Below, in pieces: positions 51,429-61,139 of a stretch of 64,000 bases of DNA. The notes below the pieces were generated by a model. The model saw nothing but the letters and a program-made list of their open reading frames with translations. It was not told the origin of the DNA and did not search any database. The first letter of the stretch is position 1. Each line of letters begins with the position of its first letter. The stretch spans positions 58,807 to 122,806 of the forward strand of contig JAHXIP010000010.1 of NCBI GenBank assembly GCA_025655575.1, written 5' to 3'. The position numbers and the translations under genes were made by a program. The stretch is from Candidatus Thiodiazotropha sp. (ex Monitilora ramsayi). Its GTDB lineage: Bacteria > Pseudomonadota > Gammaproteobacteria > Chromatiales > Chromatiaceae.

Positions 51429-53210
51429 ATGTGGCAGCATGTACTGAGTCTTATGTCCGGCTGGAAAGGAGCCTTCATCCCGTTTCTGGAATGGATCGGC
51501 GAACTCAAAAATAAAGACACGGTACGAGCGGATGTTATGGCCGGCGTCACCGTGGCCCTGGTGCTGGTGCCCCAGTCCATGGCCTATGCCCAGCTCGCCG
51601 GTCTGCCGGTCTATTACGGCCTCTACGCCTCGTTCCTGCCACCGATGATTGCCGCATTTTTCGGCTCCTCGAGACAATTGGCGACCGGGCCGGTGGCCGT
51701 GGTGTCGCTGATGACCGCAGCAGCCCTGGAGCCGCTAGCAACTTCTCCTGACACCTACCTGGCCTACGCCGTACTACTGGCCTTAATGGTGGGTCTTTTC
51801 CAGATGTTTCTCGGCCTGTTTAAGCTCGGCGTCCTGGTGGACTTTCTCTCTCACCCGGTCGTGGTCGGCTTTACCAATGCAGGTGCGCTGATCATCGCCA
51901 CTTCCCAGCTGGGCAAGGTATTCGGTGTTTTTGCGGAACGCGCCGAACACCATTACGAAACCGTTTGGAATACACTTCTGGCAGCGGTAGAGGGCACCCA
52001 TTTTCCAACATTGATGATGGCAGCTTTGGCCTTCGGCATCATGTGGGGCATCCGCCGCTTCTACCCTGCTCTGCCGGGTGTTTTGATCGCGGTGGTTGTC
52101 ACGACAGTCATCGCCTGGCTGACTGACTTTGCGACAGCAGGTGGTAAGGTGGTAGGCACGATCCCTGATGGTCTGCCTGGCTTCGCCATACCGACCTTTG
52201 ATCTCACCACTGTTTGGTCATTGATTCCTGCCGCCATTACGATCTCCTTAATCGGTTTCATGGAAGCGATTTCAATCGCGAAAGCCATGGCAGCCCGTAC
52301 CAGACAACGCCTTAACGCCAATCAGGAGTTGATAGGTCAGGGCCTCTCCAATGTCGTATCAAGTGTGTTTTCCGGCTATCCGGTTTCCGGCTCCTTTTCG
52401 AGATCAGCGGTCAATATCAATGCCGGCGCCATCACCGGTTTCTCCTCTATCGTCACAGGCCTGGTCGTCGCGATCACCCTGATATTCCTGACACCGCTGC
52501 TCTATCACCTGCCACAGGCCACGTTGGCGGCCGTTATCATTATGGCGGTTATCAACCTGATCAAGATTGAGCCCATCATTCATGCCTGGAAAGCGCAGCC
52601 CCATGACGCTATCGTCGCGGTTGTCACCTTCGTGCTGACACTTGTCTTTGCGCCGCATCTCGACAAGGGCATCATCGTCGGCGTTTTGCTCTCTCTGGGA
52701 CTCTTCCTCTGGCGTACCATGCGTCCACGTTTCGCCCAACTGTCGCGTTACGACGATGGCACCATGCGTGACATTCGAGTGCATCCCCTGCCAACCAGCC
52801 CGGTTATCTCTGTCGTGCGTTTTGACGGCTCACTCTATTTCGCCAGTGCCGGCTATTTTGAAACCAAGATACTCGGCGTGGTTGCAGCCAACCCCGATCT
52901 GAAATACATCATTCTGGACGGTGAGGGTATCAACCAGATTGATGCTACTGGTGAAGAAGTCCTGCACCATCTGTGGGAACGTTTGCAGGCACAAGGTATC
53001 ACGCTGGTGGTTGCGCGCATGAAAAAACAGTTTATGGATACCATTCGCAGAACGGGATTGAGGGAGAAAATGGGTGACAATTTCTTCTCCCGAATCGGCT
53101 TGGCACTGAACTACATCTGGAACCAATTGGGGGACTCCTACGACCGGGAAAACTGTCCCCTGCGTATACCGGAAAAGCCGGAAAAGAGTGACTCCCATGC
53201 TGGCAGATAA
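51429..53210 (+). CDS. SulP family anion permease with STAS domain
   Basis: VTVALVLVPQSMAYAQLAGLPVYYGLYASFLPPMIAAFFGSSRQLATGPVAVVSLM; C-terminal STAS. Confidence 0.93.
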   Translation: MWQHVLSLMSGWKGAFIPFLEWIGELKNKDTVRADVMAGVTVALVLVPQSMAYAQLAGLPVYYGLYASFLPPMIAAFFGSSRQLATGPVAVVSLMTAAALEPLATSPDTYLAYAVLLALMVGLFQMFLGLFKLGVLVDFLSHPVVVGFTNAGALIIATSQLGKVFGVFAERAEHHYETVWNTLLAAVEGTHFPTLMMAALAFGIMWGIRRFYPALPGVLIAVVVTTVIAWLTDFATAGGKVVGTIPDGLPGFAIPTFDLTTVWSLIPAAITISLIGFMEAISIAKAMAARTRQRLNANQELIGQGLSNVVSSVFSGYPVSGSFSRSAVNINAGAITGFSSIVTGLVVAITLIFLTPLLYHLPQATLAAVIIMAVINLIKIEPIIHAWKAQPHDAIVAVVTFVLTLVFAPHLDKGIIVGVLLSLGLFLWRTMRPRFAQLSRYDDGTMRDIRVHPLPTSPVISVVRFDGSLYFASAGYFETKILGVVAANPDLKYIILDGEGINQIDATGEEVLHHLWERLQAQGITLVVARMKKQFMDTIRRTGLREKMGDNFFSRIGLALNYIWNQLGDSYDRENCPLRIPEKPEKSDSHAGR

Positions 53211-53255
53211 GTTAACCGGACTCTCTACCGATAGGACCTGTTAACACACACTGTC

Positions 53256-54716
53256 ATGCCTAGTCTGAGCTACTTACTGTTGGTGCCTCTTACCGGTGCG
53301 CTGTTAATCATACTGTTACCGCGCACGAACAGTTTGGCTATACGCACAACCGCTCTGATTGCCTCAGGAATCACTCTCCTGCTGTCTTGGGCCTATCTGA
53401 CAGAGTTTGATCAAACCCAAGCAGGCGTGCAGTTTTTACAGCAGGCAGCATGGCACACCCGGCTCGGCAGCTCCTTTGCTCTTGCATTGGATGGGTTCTC
53501 TTACCCAATGGTACTGCTCGCTACACTGTTGTGTTTCGTCGCGCTATTGGCGTCTGCCAGTGTGCAGACGCGGGTTAAAGGCTACTACAGCCTGGTGTTG
53601 CTGCTGGAGACTGCAATGCTGGGGGTCTTCATGGCGCAGGACTGGTCCCTCTTCTACATTTTTTGGGAACTCACGCTGATCCCCCTGTTCTTCCTGATCG
53701 ACCGCTGGGGCGGTAAGAACCGTCACGGTGCCGCACTGAATTTCGTGCTCTATACCATGGGTGGTTCTGTCTTCATGCTGATCAGTCTGTTGGTGCTCTT
53801 CGATGCCGTGCCCGGTCATTCCTTCTCCATGGCGGCAATGGCGGAGAGCGGCCGTGGTCTGCCGCAGCATACGCAGGTATTGATATTCCTGGGTTTCCTG
53901 ATCGGTTTCGGCGTTAAAATGCCGATCTTTCCGCTGCACGGGTGGTTGCCACTGGCGCATGTCGAGGCCCCCAGTCCCATCTCAATACTCCTCTCCGGTA
54001 TTCTGCTGAAGATGGGCTCCTACGGGCTGATCCGAGCAGCGGGTATGCTGCCAGAAGCAGTACTGGCGCTACAGGATCTACTCGTTGTACTCGCCTTCGT
54101 CAGCCTGATATATGGTGGGCTACTTGCCTGGCGACACAGTGACCTCAAAGCCATGATTGCCTATTCGTCCATCAGCCATATGGGGGTGGTCCTGCTCGGT
54201 ATCGCCGCACTCAATCTGGCCGGACTGCATGGCGCACTGATGCAGATGGTGGCCCACGGCCTGGTTGCCGGCTCCCTTTTTCTACTGATCGGCCTGCTCT
54301 ATGAACGGACCAAGACCCGGGATGTAACCCACTACAGCTCATTGGTCAGGGTCACCCCCAGATTCGCCTTTTTCACAACGTTTGCCTTCATCGCAGCCGT
54401 CTCCCTGCCCGGCACCGCAGGCTTCGTCGCAGAGCTGAATGCATTGATCGGGGGATTCGCCCGATGGGGCTGGGTTGCCTCCCTGCTGACGGTGGGCGTG
54501 CTGCTGAGTGCCGCCTACGCGGTGCGATCCATCAGTCAACTCTTCACCGGTCCGGTCCGCCCGGGCATGCGCGAGGTAGAGGATCTGAAGCCGGTGGAGC
54601 TGCTGGCAGCGGGAACACTGGCAGCTGGCACGCTCATTTTGGGTTTTATGCCGAGCCCGGTACTCAATCTGGTGAATGCCTCCGCCACCCAGCTGGCCCT
54701 GCTGTTCAACCCCTGA
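53256..54716 (+). CDS. NuoM/MrpD-like proton-conducting membrane subunit (NuoM-like 1)
   Basis: FYIFWELTLIPLFFLIDRWGG and GFGVKMPIFPLHGWLPLAHVEAPSPISILLSGILLKMGSYGLIR. Confidence 0.93.
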   Translation: MPSLSYLLLVPLTGALLIILLPRTNSLAIRTTALIASGITLLLSWAYLTEFDQTQAGVQFLQQAAWHTRLGSSFALALDGFSYPMVLLATLLCFVALLASASVQTRVKGYYSLVLLLETAMLGVFMAQDWSLFYIFWELTLIPLFFLIDRWGGKNRHGAALNFVLYTMGGSVFMLISLLVLFDAVPGHSFSMAAMAESGRGLPQHTQVLIFLGFLIGFGVKMPIFPLHGWLPLAHVEAPSPISILLSGILLKMGSYGLIRAAGMLPEAVLALQDLLVVLAFVSLIYGGLLAWRHSDLKAMIAYSSISHMGVVLLGIAALNLAGLHGALMQMVAHGLVAGSLFLLIGLLYERTKTRDVTHYSSLVRVTPRFAFFTTFAFIAAVSLPGTAGFVAELNALIGGFARWGWVASLLTVGVLLSAAYAVRSISQLFTGPVRPGMREVEDLKPVELLAAGTLAAGTLILGFMPSPVLNLVNASATQLALLFNP

Positions 54717-54732
54717 TGACGGTAACCGAGAG

Positions 54733-57700
54733 ATGAGCGCACAGCAGACCGGCAGCGGAGACATCAGACAACAGATTCGAGAATCCCTCGAGCATCTGGC
54801 CCATGTGCTGCCCGGCCAGGCACCGATCAAGGATTTCGTCCACCACAATACCCTGCACGGTTACCAGCATCTCCCCTTCTCCGAGGCCCTGGCGGCAGCA
54901 CGCCGCCTGACCGGGGCGAGAGGCTACCAGCCGTTGGAGAAGTACCGGGAATACTATCGGCAAGGGAGAATCTCCAAGGAAGATCTGCTGGCCGGCATCG
55001 ACGACGACCCGACGCTTGAGGCAGGCGTCGCCATCGTCGAAGCGGACGAGATCATCATTCGGCGACGGGACATCTACCTCGCTGCGCTCTCACTGCCGCT
55101 GCAACCGGTATCCGGCTGTCAGCTCACCTGGCAGATCGATGAAGCCGGTGCCCTGCAGAAGCTCAATGGCGATCTGCCGGGCGAGATCAGGAAACAACTG
55201 CTCAATCGTGCTGAAGAGAGCGGTCTCTCTTCCGAAACTGCTGCAACGTCCGATCTCTGGCATGCCTGTCTCGAGGCACTGCATCTGCAAGGGACACAAC
55301 CCCATCCGGAAGAGCTGCTCGACCTGGCTCCCGAGCAGGCAGAGACGATGCTGCACGACATGCTGGACGACGCGACCAGCAACGACAACAGCAACGTTTC
55401 CACCGCCACCCAGCTTATGCGGCAGGCCGCCAACGACCGGCTGGCCGAACAGATGGAGCGGATCGGCAAAGACCACAGTGTTCGTGATTTCCTGTTGGGT
55501 CTGACCGGGCATGATCTGATGGACGACATCCGTCCGCAACTGGTGAGGGAACTCTCCAATTTCCTCGACCAGGGTGTCACGGGCTGGCAACCGCAAGGAC
55601 TGGATCAGGGCTTTTACGCCTACTGGTGCGCCCAGGTAGAGAGCGACCCCAACTGGCTGATGCAGGGTATCGAGGGCTGGCGGCAGTATTTCGAATTACT
55701 CCACACCGATCCCATGGACACCATCTTCAGCGAGATGCACCGGATGGGACTGCCGCAGGAGAGATGGGTCGCCTATCTCGAGCGGCTCGCCCTGGAACTG
55801 CCCGGCTGGTCGGGCATGGTGTTGTGGCGTCACAACCATCAGGGCTATGAGGATCTCACTGCGAAGATCGATATGATCGACTACCTGGCGGTTCGCCTGG
55901 TGCTGGAAAGGATCTACGCACACCACCTCTGCGCCAGGCTGTTTCAGATTGAGTCCAGCCTCGACATGCTGCGCTGGTATTTCCGCCGCAACCATGACGA
56001 ATTCAACGTACGGGAAGCGCTCTTCAACGGCCGCCTGCCCGAATACCTCGCCAGCCGCGCACAGCGTGCCGTCCACGCTCCGCTCAGACAGTCGGCACCG
56101 GACTCCAAGTCGCCCTGGACTTACCTCTCCCACCTGATCTGGACCTGGCGTCACAGCGGCATGGAGGAGAAGACCGACCAGCCAACCCTTTGTCAGGGCG
56201 CCTGGCCGCTGTTTCAGATCGTCCAGCGCCTCGGCCTTTATGGCGGTGATGTTCGTACCCTCTCGGACCAACAGATCGAGACGATCTTCAACTGCCTGGA
56301 CAGGCTGGATGAAAATCGGGCCGGCTATCTCTGGCTGCAGGCCTATGAACGGCACTATCGCGAACAGATTCTCAAGGCACTGTCGCAAAACCACGGCCGC
56401 GGTGCCTGGTCCGACAGAGAACAGCAACCTGCCGCGCAACTGGTCTTCTGCATGGACGATCGCGAAGAGGGCATCAGGCGTCACATTGAAGAGCTGCTGC
56501 CGGAGGTCGAGACCCTGGGCGCGGCCGCCCATTTCAACGTCCCCCACAACTGGCGCGGTCTGGACGACAGCGATGCCACCCCCCTGGCGCCGGTGGTGCC
56601 GGCCCCGGTGATACCCGTCCACGAGGTCTGCGAGCGTCCCACGAGCAGTGAACGGGAAACGGGCAAAACACACCAACAAAGGCAAAACCGATTGGTGCAG
56701 ATCGGTGAGATGCTGCTGCAAGAGGGTCGGCGCGGCCTGTTGCTCCCCTCTCTCATGGCAGCGATCACAGCACCTTTCGCCCTGGCACACCTTTCCGGCA
56801 AGATCCTCCTGCCACGCGCTTTCGGTCTCTTCCTGCAGCGAGCCAGAGAGCGGCTGGTGCAGCGAGTCTCCACGAAGATCGATTACATTGCCCCCAATGA
56901 CAGCCCCGATGCGACCGTCGAGGCCCCCCGTCTGGGCTTTACCGATACGGAGCAGGCGGATCGGGTGCAGACCCTGCTGCGAAATATCGGCCTGACCGAT
57001 GGATTCTCTCCCCTGGTCGCCATCATCGGCCATGGTTCCCGCAACCAGAACAACCCCCACGCCTCCGCCTACAACTGCGGCGCCTGCGCGGGACACTTCA
57101 GCGGACCCAACGCCAGACTGGTCGCAGCCATGGCCAATCGGTCCGAAGTGCGCGCCCTGCTGGCCGATCGGGATATCCATATCCCGGCCGAGACCCATTT
57201 CATTGGCGGCGAGCACGACACCTGCAACGATGTGATCGCCTGGTACGACCTGGACGATGTGCCCGCTGAACTTCGCGATCATCTGCAGCATCTGCGAAAC
57301 AAGTTGCAGGAGGCGGCGAATCTGCATGCACAGGAGCGCTGCCGGCGCTTCGCTTCGGCGTCGGAGCGGCTCGATCCCGCTCAAGCCTATGCCCACGTCG
57401 CCGGCCGCGCCCTCGATTTCTCCCAAGCGCGGCCCGAGCTGGGTCACGCCACCAACGCTTGCGCCTTCTTCGGCCGCCGAAGTATCAGCCGGGGCGCCTT
57501 TTTCGACCGGCGTTCCTTTCTGATCTCCTATGACGCCACCCAGGATCCCGAAGGGGAGGTGTTGGAGAGACATCTCCTGATCAACGGTGCGGTGGGGGCC
57601 GGCATTAGCCTCGAGTACTACTTCTCCACGGTGGATAACGAAGGTTACGGCTGCGGCTCAAAGGTGATGCATAACGTCACTGGTTACCTCGGTGTGATGG

Positions 57701-58053
57701 AGGGGGCCAACTCTGACCTACGCACCGGTCTGCCGAGACAGATGATCGAGATCCACGAAGCCATGCGGCTGCTGGTTGTAGTGGAGGCCAAGACGGAGAC
57801 GCTGACCGCCATCTATCAGCGACAGCCACCCCTGCAGGAGCTGGTCGGCAACGGCTGGGTACAACTCACCGCCCTGGACCCGGATGAAGGGACCATCCAC
57901 CTGTTCAAGCCGGACAAGGGCTGGGTCAAGTGGCAGGCGGATGAGAAACCACTGCCTCAGGTGGACCGATCGGCTGACTGGTATCTTGGTTATGACGGAC
58001 CCTTGGCCCCCACGCTGCTCAAGACGGCGGAAACGGGAGGTACCCATGCCTGA
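54733..58053 (+). CDS. dabA: DabA (DUF2309) inorganic carbon accumulation protein
   Basis: FVHHNTLHGYQHLPF; zinc-site motifs FCMDDREEGIRRHIEE and IGHGSRNQNNPHASAYNCGACAG. Confidence 0.94.
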   Translation: MSAQQTGSGDIRQQIRESLEHLAHVLPGQAPIKDFVHHNTLHGYQHLPFSEALAAARRLTGARGYQPLEKYREYYRQGRISKEDLLAGIDDDPTLEAGVAIVEADEIIIRRRDIYLAALSLPLQPVSGCQLTWQIDEAGALQKLNGDLPGEIRKQLLNRAEESGLSSETAATSDLWHACLEALHLQGTQPHPEELLDLAPEQAETMLHDMLDDATSNDNSNVSTATQLMRQAANDRLAEQMERIGKDHSVRDFLLGLTGHDLMDDIRPQLVRELSNFLDQGVTGWQPQGLDQGFYAYWCAQVESDPNWLMQGIEGWRQYFELLHTDPMDTIFSEMHRMGLPQERWVAYLERLALELPGWSGMVLWRHNHQGYEDLTAKIDMIDYLAVRLVLERIYAHHLCARLFQIESSLDMLRWYFRRNHDEFNVREALFNGRLPEYLASRAQRAVHAPLRQSAPDSKSPWTYLSHLIWTWRHSGMEEKTDQPTLCQGAWPLFQIVQRLGLYGGDVRTLSDQQIETIFNCLDRLDENRAGYLWLQAYERHYREQILKALSQNHGRGAWSDREQQPAAQLVFCMDDREEGIRRHIEELLPEVETLGAAAHFNVPHNWRGLDDSDATPLAPVVPAPVIPVHEVCERPTSSERETGKTHQQRQNRLVQIGEMLLQEGRRGLLLPSLMAAITAPFALAHLSGKILLPRAFGLFLQRARERLVQRVSTKIDYIAPNDSPDATVEAPRLGFTDTEQADRVQTLLRNIGLTDGFSPLVAIIGHGSRNQNNPHASAYNCGACAGHFSGPNARLVAAMANRSEVRALLADRDIHIPAETHFIGGEHDTCNDVIAWYDLDDVPAELRDHLQHLRNKLQEAANLHAQERCRRFASASERLDPAQAYAHVAGRALDFSQARPELGHATNACAFFGRRSISRGAFFDRRSFLISYDATQDPEGEVLERHLLINGAVGAGISLEYYFSTVDNEGYGCGSKVMHNVTGYLGVMEGANSDLRTGLPRQMIEIHEAMRLLVVVEAKTETLTAIYQRQPPLQELVGNGWVQLTALDPDEGTIHLFKPDKGWVKWQADEKPLPQVDRSADWYLGYDGPLAPTLLKTAETGGTHA

Positions 58054-59602
58054 ACAGTACGCCGGCCTGATACCCCTGCTCTACTGGTTGGCCGCCGCCT
58101 GGATCGGCGCCGGTTATCTGCTTAACCTGAATCGCGGTGAGTCGGGTGAGAAACATACGGCCCTGGTCGCCACCTTGGCCGCCGCGGCATCGCTCATTCT
58201 TGTGGTTGTTCTCGCCGCCATGTCGTTACTTGAAGGTGCACCGGGTGCGGTTGAACTGGGCACTTGGTTTCGCAGTGGAGAGTATTCCCTGCCGCTTGGC
58301 TTGATGCTGGACCCCTTGGGCCTGTCGATCGCGACCATCGTCTCCCTGATCGCCCTGCTCGTTATCCGTTTCTCAATCAACTACATGCACCGGGAAAGCG
58401 GGTTTCAACGCTTTTTTATGCTTCTGTGCCTCTTTGCCGGTGCGATGAACCTGATTGTGCTGGCGGGCAACAGCCTGCTGATGTTTGCCGGTTGGGAGAT
58501 TGCTGGCGTCAGTTCATTCCTGCTCATCGGCTATGCGATCGAGCGGCCCACCGCCACCCGTAACGGGGTGCGGGCCTTCGTCACCAACCGGATCGGCGAT
58601 GCCGGTTTCATCCTCGGCATGGTCCTCTCCCTGTTGTGGCTGGGCGGGCTCGATTGGCAGACACTATCCCAAAGTGGCGGGGAGATCGAGACCCTGGCTG
58701 CCGGCCTGGTTGCCAGCGGTTTTGTCATTGCTGCCCTGGCCAAGTCGGCTCAACTCCCCTTCTCCCCCTGGATCGCACGGGCGCTCGAAGGCCCAACCCC
58801 CTCATCCGCTATCTTCTACGGCGCACTGATGGTGCACGCGGGGGTCATCCTACTGATTCGTCTGGAGCCGCTCCTGCAGCAGGCACAGGCAGTCATGATC
58901 GGCATCGCTGTGCTGGGTGCACTGACCGTGCTCTATGGCTGGCTCTCCGGCTTGGTCCAGTCCGATGTAAAGAGTGCACTGATGTTCTCCACTACCACTC
59001 AGGTGGGATGGATGTTCATCTGGTGCGGACTCGGCTGGTTTACCCTGGCCGCCTGGCATCTGGGGCTGCATGCCATCTGGCGAGCCTTCCAGTTTCTCTC
59101 CGCACCGGCTCTGCTCTATCAGGTCGAAGGACCTGCCCGTCCGGTACCGGCATGGCTCTCCCGTTTCCGCTGGCTGCATCAGGCGGCCCTGCATCGCTTC
59201 TGGGTTGAACCACTAAGCGACGCCCTGCTGGTACGGCCCACGGCCTCACTCTCCCGCGATGTGCAGTATTTCGATGAGCAGATCGTCACTCGGGTGGTGG
59301 GACTGCCGGCCTATACACGCAGCGTCTCCTCCCTCGCCCAGTGGGAGATGCTGAAGGAAAGAGCGTCTCAGCCGGATGCAGAGGCTGTCGGCAAAGGCAC
59401 CGGATTGGCGGGCAAACTCATGACCTGGCTGGCAGACATCCTCCACTGGTTCGAGTCACGGCTGGTATTGAGCGGCGGCGGCGAGGGGCTGCTGAAACAC
59501 CTGCATCGTATTGGCGGATTGCTCACGAGGGTGGAGCAGCTGCTGGCGGAGCCGCGCTATCTGATCGTGCTGATCGTGGTGACTTTCGTGGTGATTCTGT
59601 GA
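58046..59602 (+). CDS. NuoL-like proton-conducting membrane subunit (DabB-like)
   Basis: LLMFAGWEIAGVSSFLLIGY; AALAKSAQLPFSPWIARALEGPTPSSAIFYGALMVHAGV; start overlaps the dabA stop by 8 bp. Confidence 0.88.
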   Translation: MPEQYAGLIPLLYWLAAAWIGAGYLLNLNRGESGEKHTALVATLAAAASLILVVVLAAMSLLEGAPGAVELGTWFRSGEYSLPLGLMLDPLGLSIATIVSLIALLVIRFSINYMHRESGFQRFFMLLCLFAGAMNLIVLAGNSLLMFAGWEIAGVSSFLLIGYAIERPTATRNGVRAFVTNRIGDAGFILGMVLSLLWLGGLDWQTLSQSGGEIETLAAGLVASGFVIAALAKSAQLPFSPWIARALEGPTPSSAIFYGALMVHAGVILLIRLEPLLQQAQAVMIGIAVLGALTVLYGWLSGLVQSDVKSALMFSTTTQVGWMFIWCGLGWFTLAAWHLGLHAIWRAFQFLSAPALLYQVEGPARPVPAWLSRFRWLHQAALHRFWVEPLSDALLVRPTASLSRDVQYFDEQIVTRVVGLPAYTRSVSSLAQWEMLKERASQPDAEAVGKGTGLAGKLMTWLADILHWFESRLVLSGGGEGLLKHLHRIGGLLTRVEQLLAEPRYLIVLIVVTFVVIL

Positions 59603-59612
59603 GGAACGGGAG

Positions 59613-61127
59613 ATGGTGATAGAAGAGGTCCACTGGTCATCGCAGATCGCCTATCCAATCCTGTCACTGCTGCAGGTACTGCCGATCGGAGCGGTGATAC
59701 TGCTCTGGTTGCTGCGCCGCTCGCAGTGGATGGTCCCTGCCGGTATCGGCGTCGCCGCGCTGGAGTTTCTCATCAGTGTGGATCTGTGGCGAAATTACGA
59801 CGCCAGCCACAGCGGCATGCAGTTCAGCGAGTCGATGAGACTCTTCGACTACCTGCACTACCACACGGGGGTCGATGGCATATCGGTGGTCTTCATCCTC
59901 ATGACCGGCCTGCTGACCCTGCTCATCACCCTCTATGGCGTGGTCAGGAATCTCAAGCCCTTCCATCGTCTCTACACCTTCACCTTCATGGTGCAGGCCA
60001 CCCTGATGGCGCAGTTCGTGACACTCAATCTGCTCTGGTTCGTGCTGCTATCGGCCATACAGCTGGGACTGATCGGCTATCTGCTGTGGCGCTGGGGCAA
60101 TTCACCGGACAAGGATCTGGCGTTACGGCGCTTCTACCAGTTCATGGGTGTCAGCATCCTGTTGCTGATCGGGGGAACCGTCGTCCTCGGTTGGAGCTAC
60201 TCCGACAGCCATACCGGCACCTGGAGTTTCGATCTCATCCAGCTTGCTACTACACCGGTGTCCGAGACCTTCCGCACCGTGGCCTTCTTCCTGCTCTTCT
60301 ATGGCCTGGCGATTCGCACGCCCCTGTTCCCACTCCACGGCTGGCTGCCGATGATCGCCGAGCACGGCAATGTGGCTGTGGCACCCACCTTCCTCCTCGG
60401 TCTCAAGATCGGCATCTACGGCATGCTCAGGTTTGTCCTGCCCCTGTTGCCCACCGCCGTGATGGAGTGGCACAGCTATGTGGTTGCGTTCGCCCTGACG
60501 GGAATCTTCTACGCCGCCTTCCTCGCCATGATGCAGGACAATCTTCGTCGGCTGCTAGCCTACGCAGTGATCTCTCACACCGGCATTCTGGTACTGGGTA
60601 TTTTCAGTCTCGAACATGCTGCCTTTATGGGCAGCGTGATTCTCTCCGCCACTTTCGGCCTGGCATTGGCGGCGCTGGTCTTCACCACCGGCCTGCTCTA
60701 CCGCCGCACCCATACCACGCTGCTGCATAACCTGGGCAACCTGTTCGATAGCCTGCCTTTTCTCGGTATCACCTTTCTGATCGGCGGTCTTGCCATCGTC
60801 GGTATGCCCGGCACACCGGGGTTCGATGCGGTCCATCTGATACTGGAGTCGGCAATCCACCGCTTCGGCGCACTGGTCACCATCGCCGCCGCGCTGGGTA
60901 ACGTGGTGGCGGCCGGTTTCCTGCTGTGGGCCTTCCAGCGGGCCTTTCTCTCCCCCCGTCCGACAGGTGCCCGACCGTTCCAGGTGATACCGGTCTCGCG
61001 AGCGGAGATCTTCGTCGTCAGTGCGCTGATTCTCGTGCTGCTTGGTGCCGGTTTCTATATCGAGCCCTGGTTGACGCTGGTGGATAAACCGCTTTCGGCG
61101 CTGAGTGCGCTCTATGCCACCCCATGA
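59613..61127 (+). CDS. NuoM-like membrane subunit with divergent channel residues (NuoM-like 2)
   Basis: LAIRTPLFPLHGWLPMIAEHGNVAVAPTFLLGLKIGIYGMLRF; TM5 reads LLSAIQLGLIGYLLWRWG instead of WE. Confidence 0.88.
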   Translation: MVIEEVHWSSQIAYPILSLLQVLPIGAVILLWLLRRSQWMVPAGIGVAALEFLISVDLWRNYDASHSGMQFSESMRLFDYLHYHTGVDGISVVFILMTGLLTLLITLYGVVRNLKPFHRLYTFTFMVQATLMAQFVTLNLLWFVLLSAIQLGLIGYLLWRWGNSPDKDLALRRFYQFMGVSILLLIGGTVVLGWSYSDSHTGTWSFDLIQLATTPVSETFRTVAFFLLFYGLAIRTPLFPLHGWLPMIAEHGNVAVAPTFLLGLKIGIYGMLRFVLPLLPTAVMEWHSYVVAFALTGIFYAAFLAMMQDNLRRLLAYAVISHTGILVLGIFSLEHAAFMGSVILSATFGLALAALVFTTGLLYRRTHTTLLHNLGNLFDSLPFLGITFLIGGLAIVGMPGTPGFDAVHLILESAIHRFGALVTIAAALGNVVAAGFLLWAFQRAFLSPRPTGARPFQVIPVSRAEIFVVSALILVLLGAGFYIEPWLTLVDKPLSALSALYATP

Positions 61128-61139
61128 GACACCGGAACC

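Noticed and set aside
55696-57573. 625-aa reverse-strand ORF opposite dabA
   Set aside because: Fully antisense to DabA, whose motifs are clear; long shadow ORFs are expected in GC-rich coding DNA and the translation has no recognisable domain.
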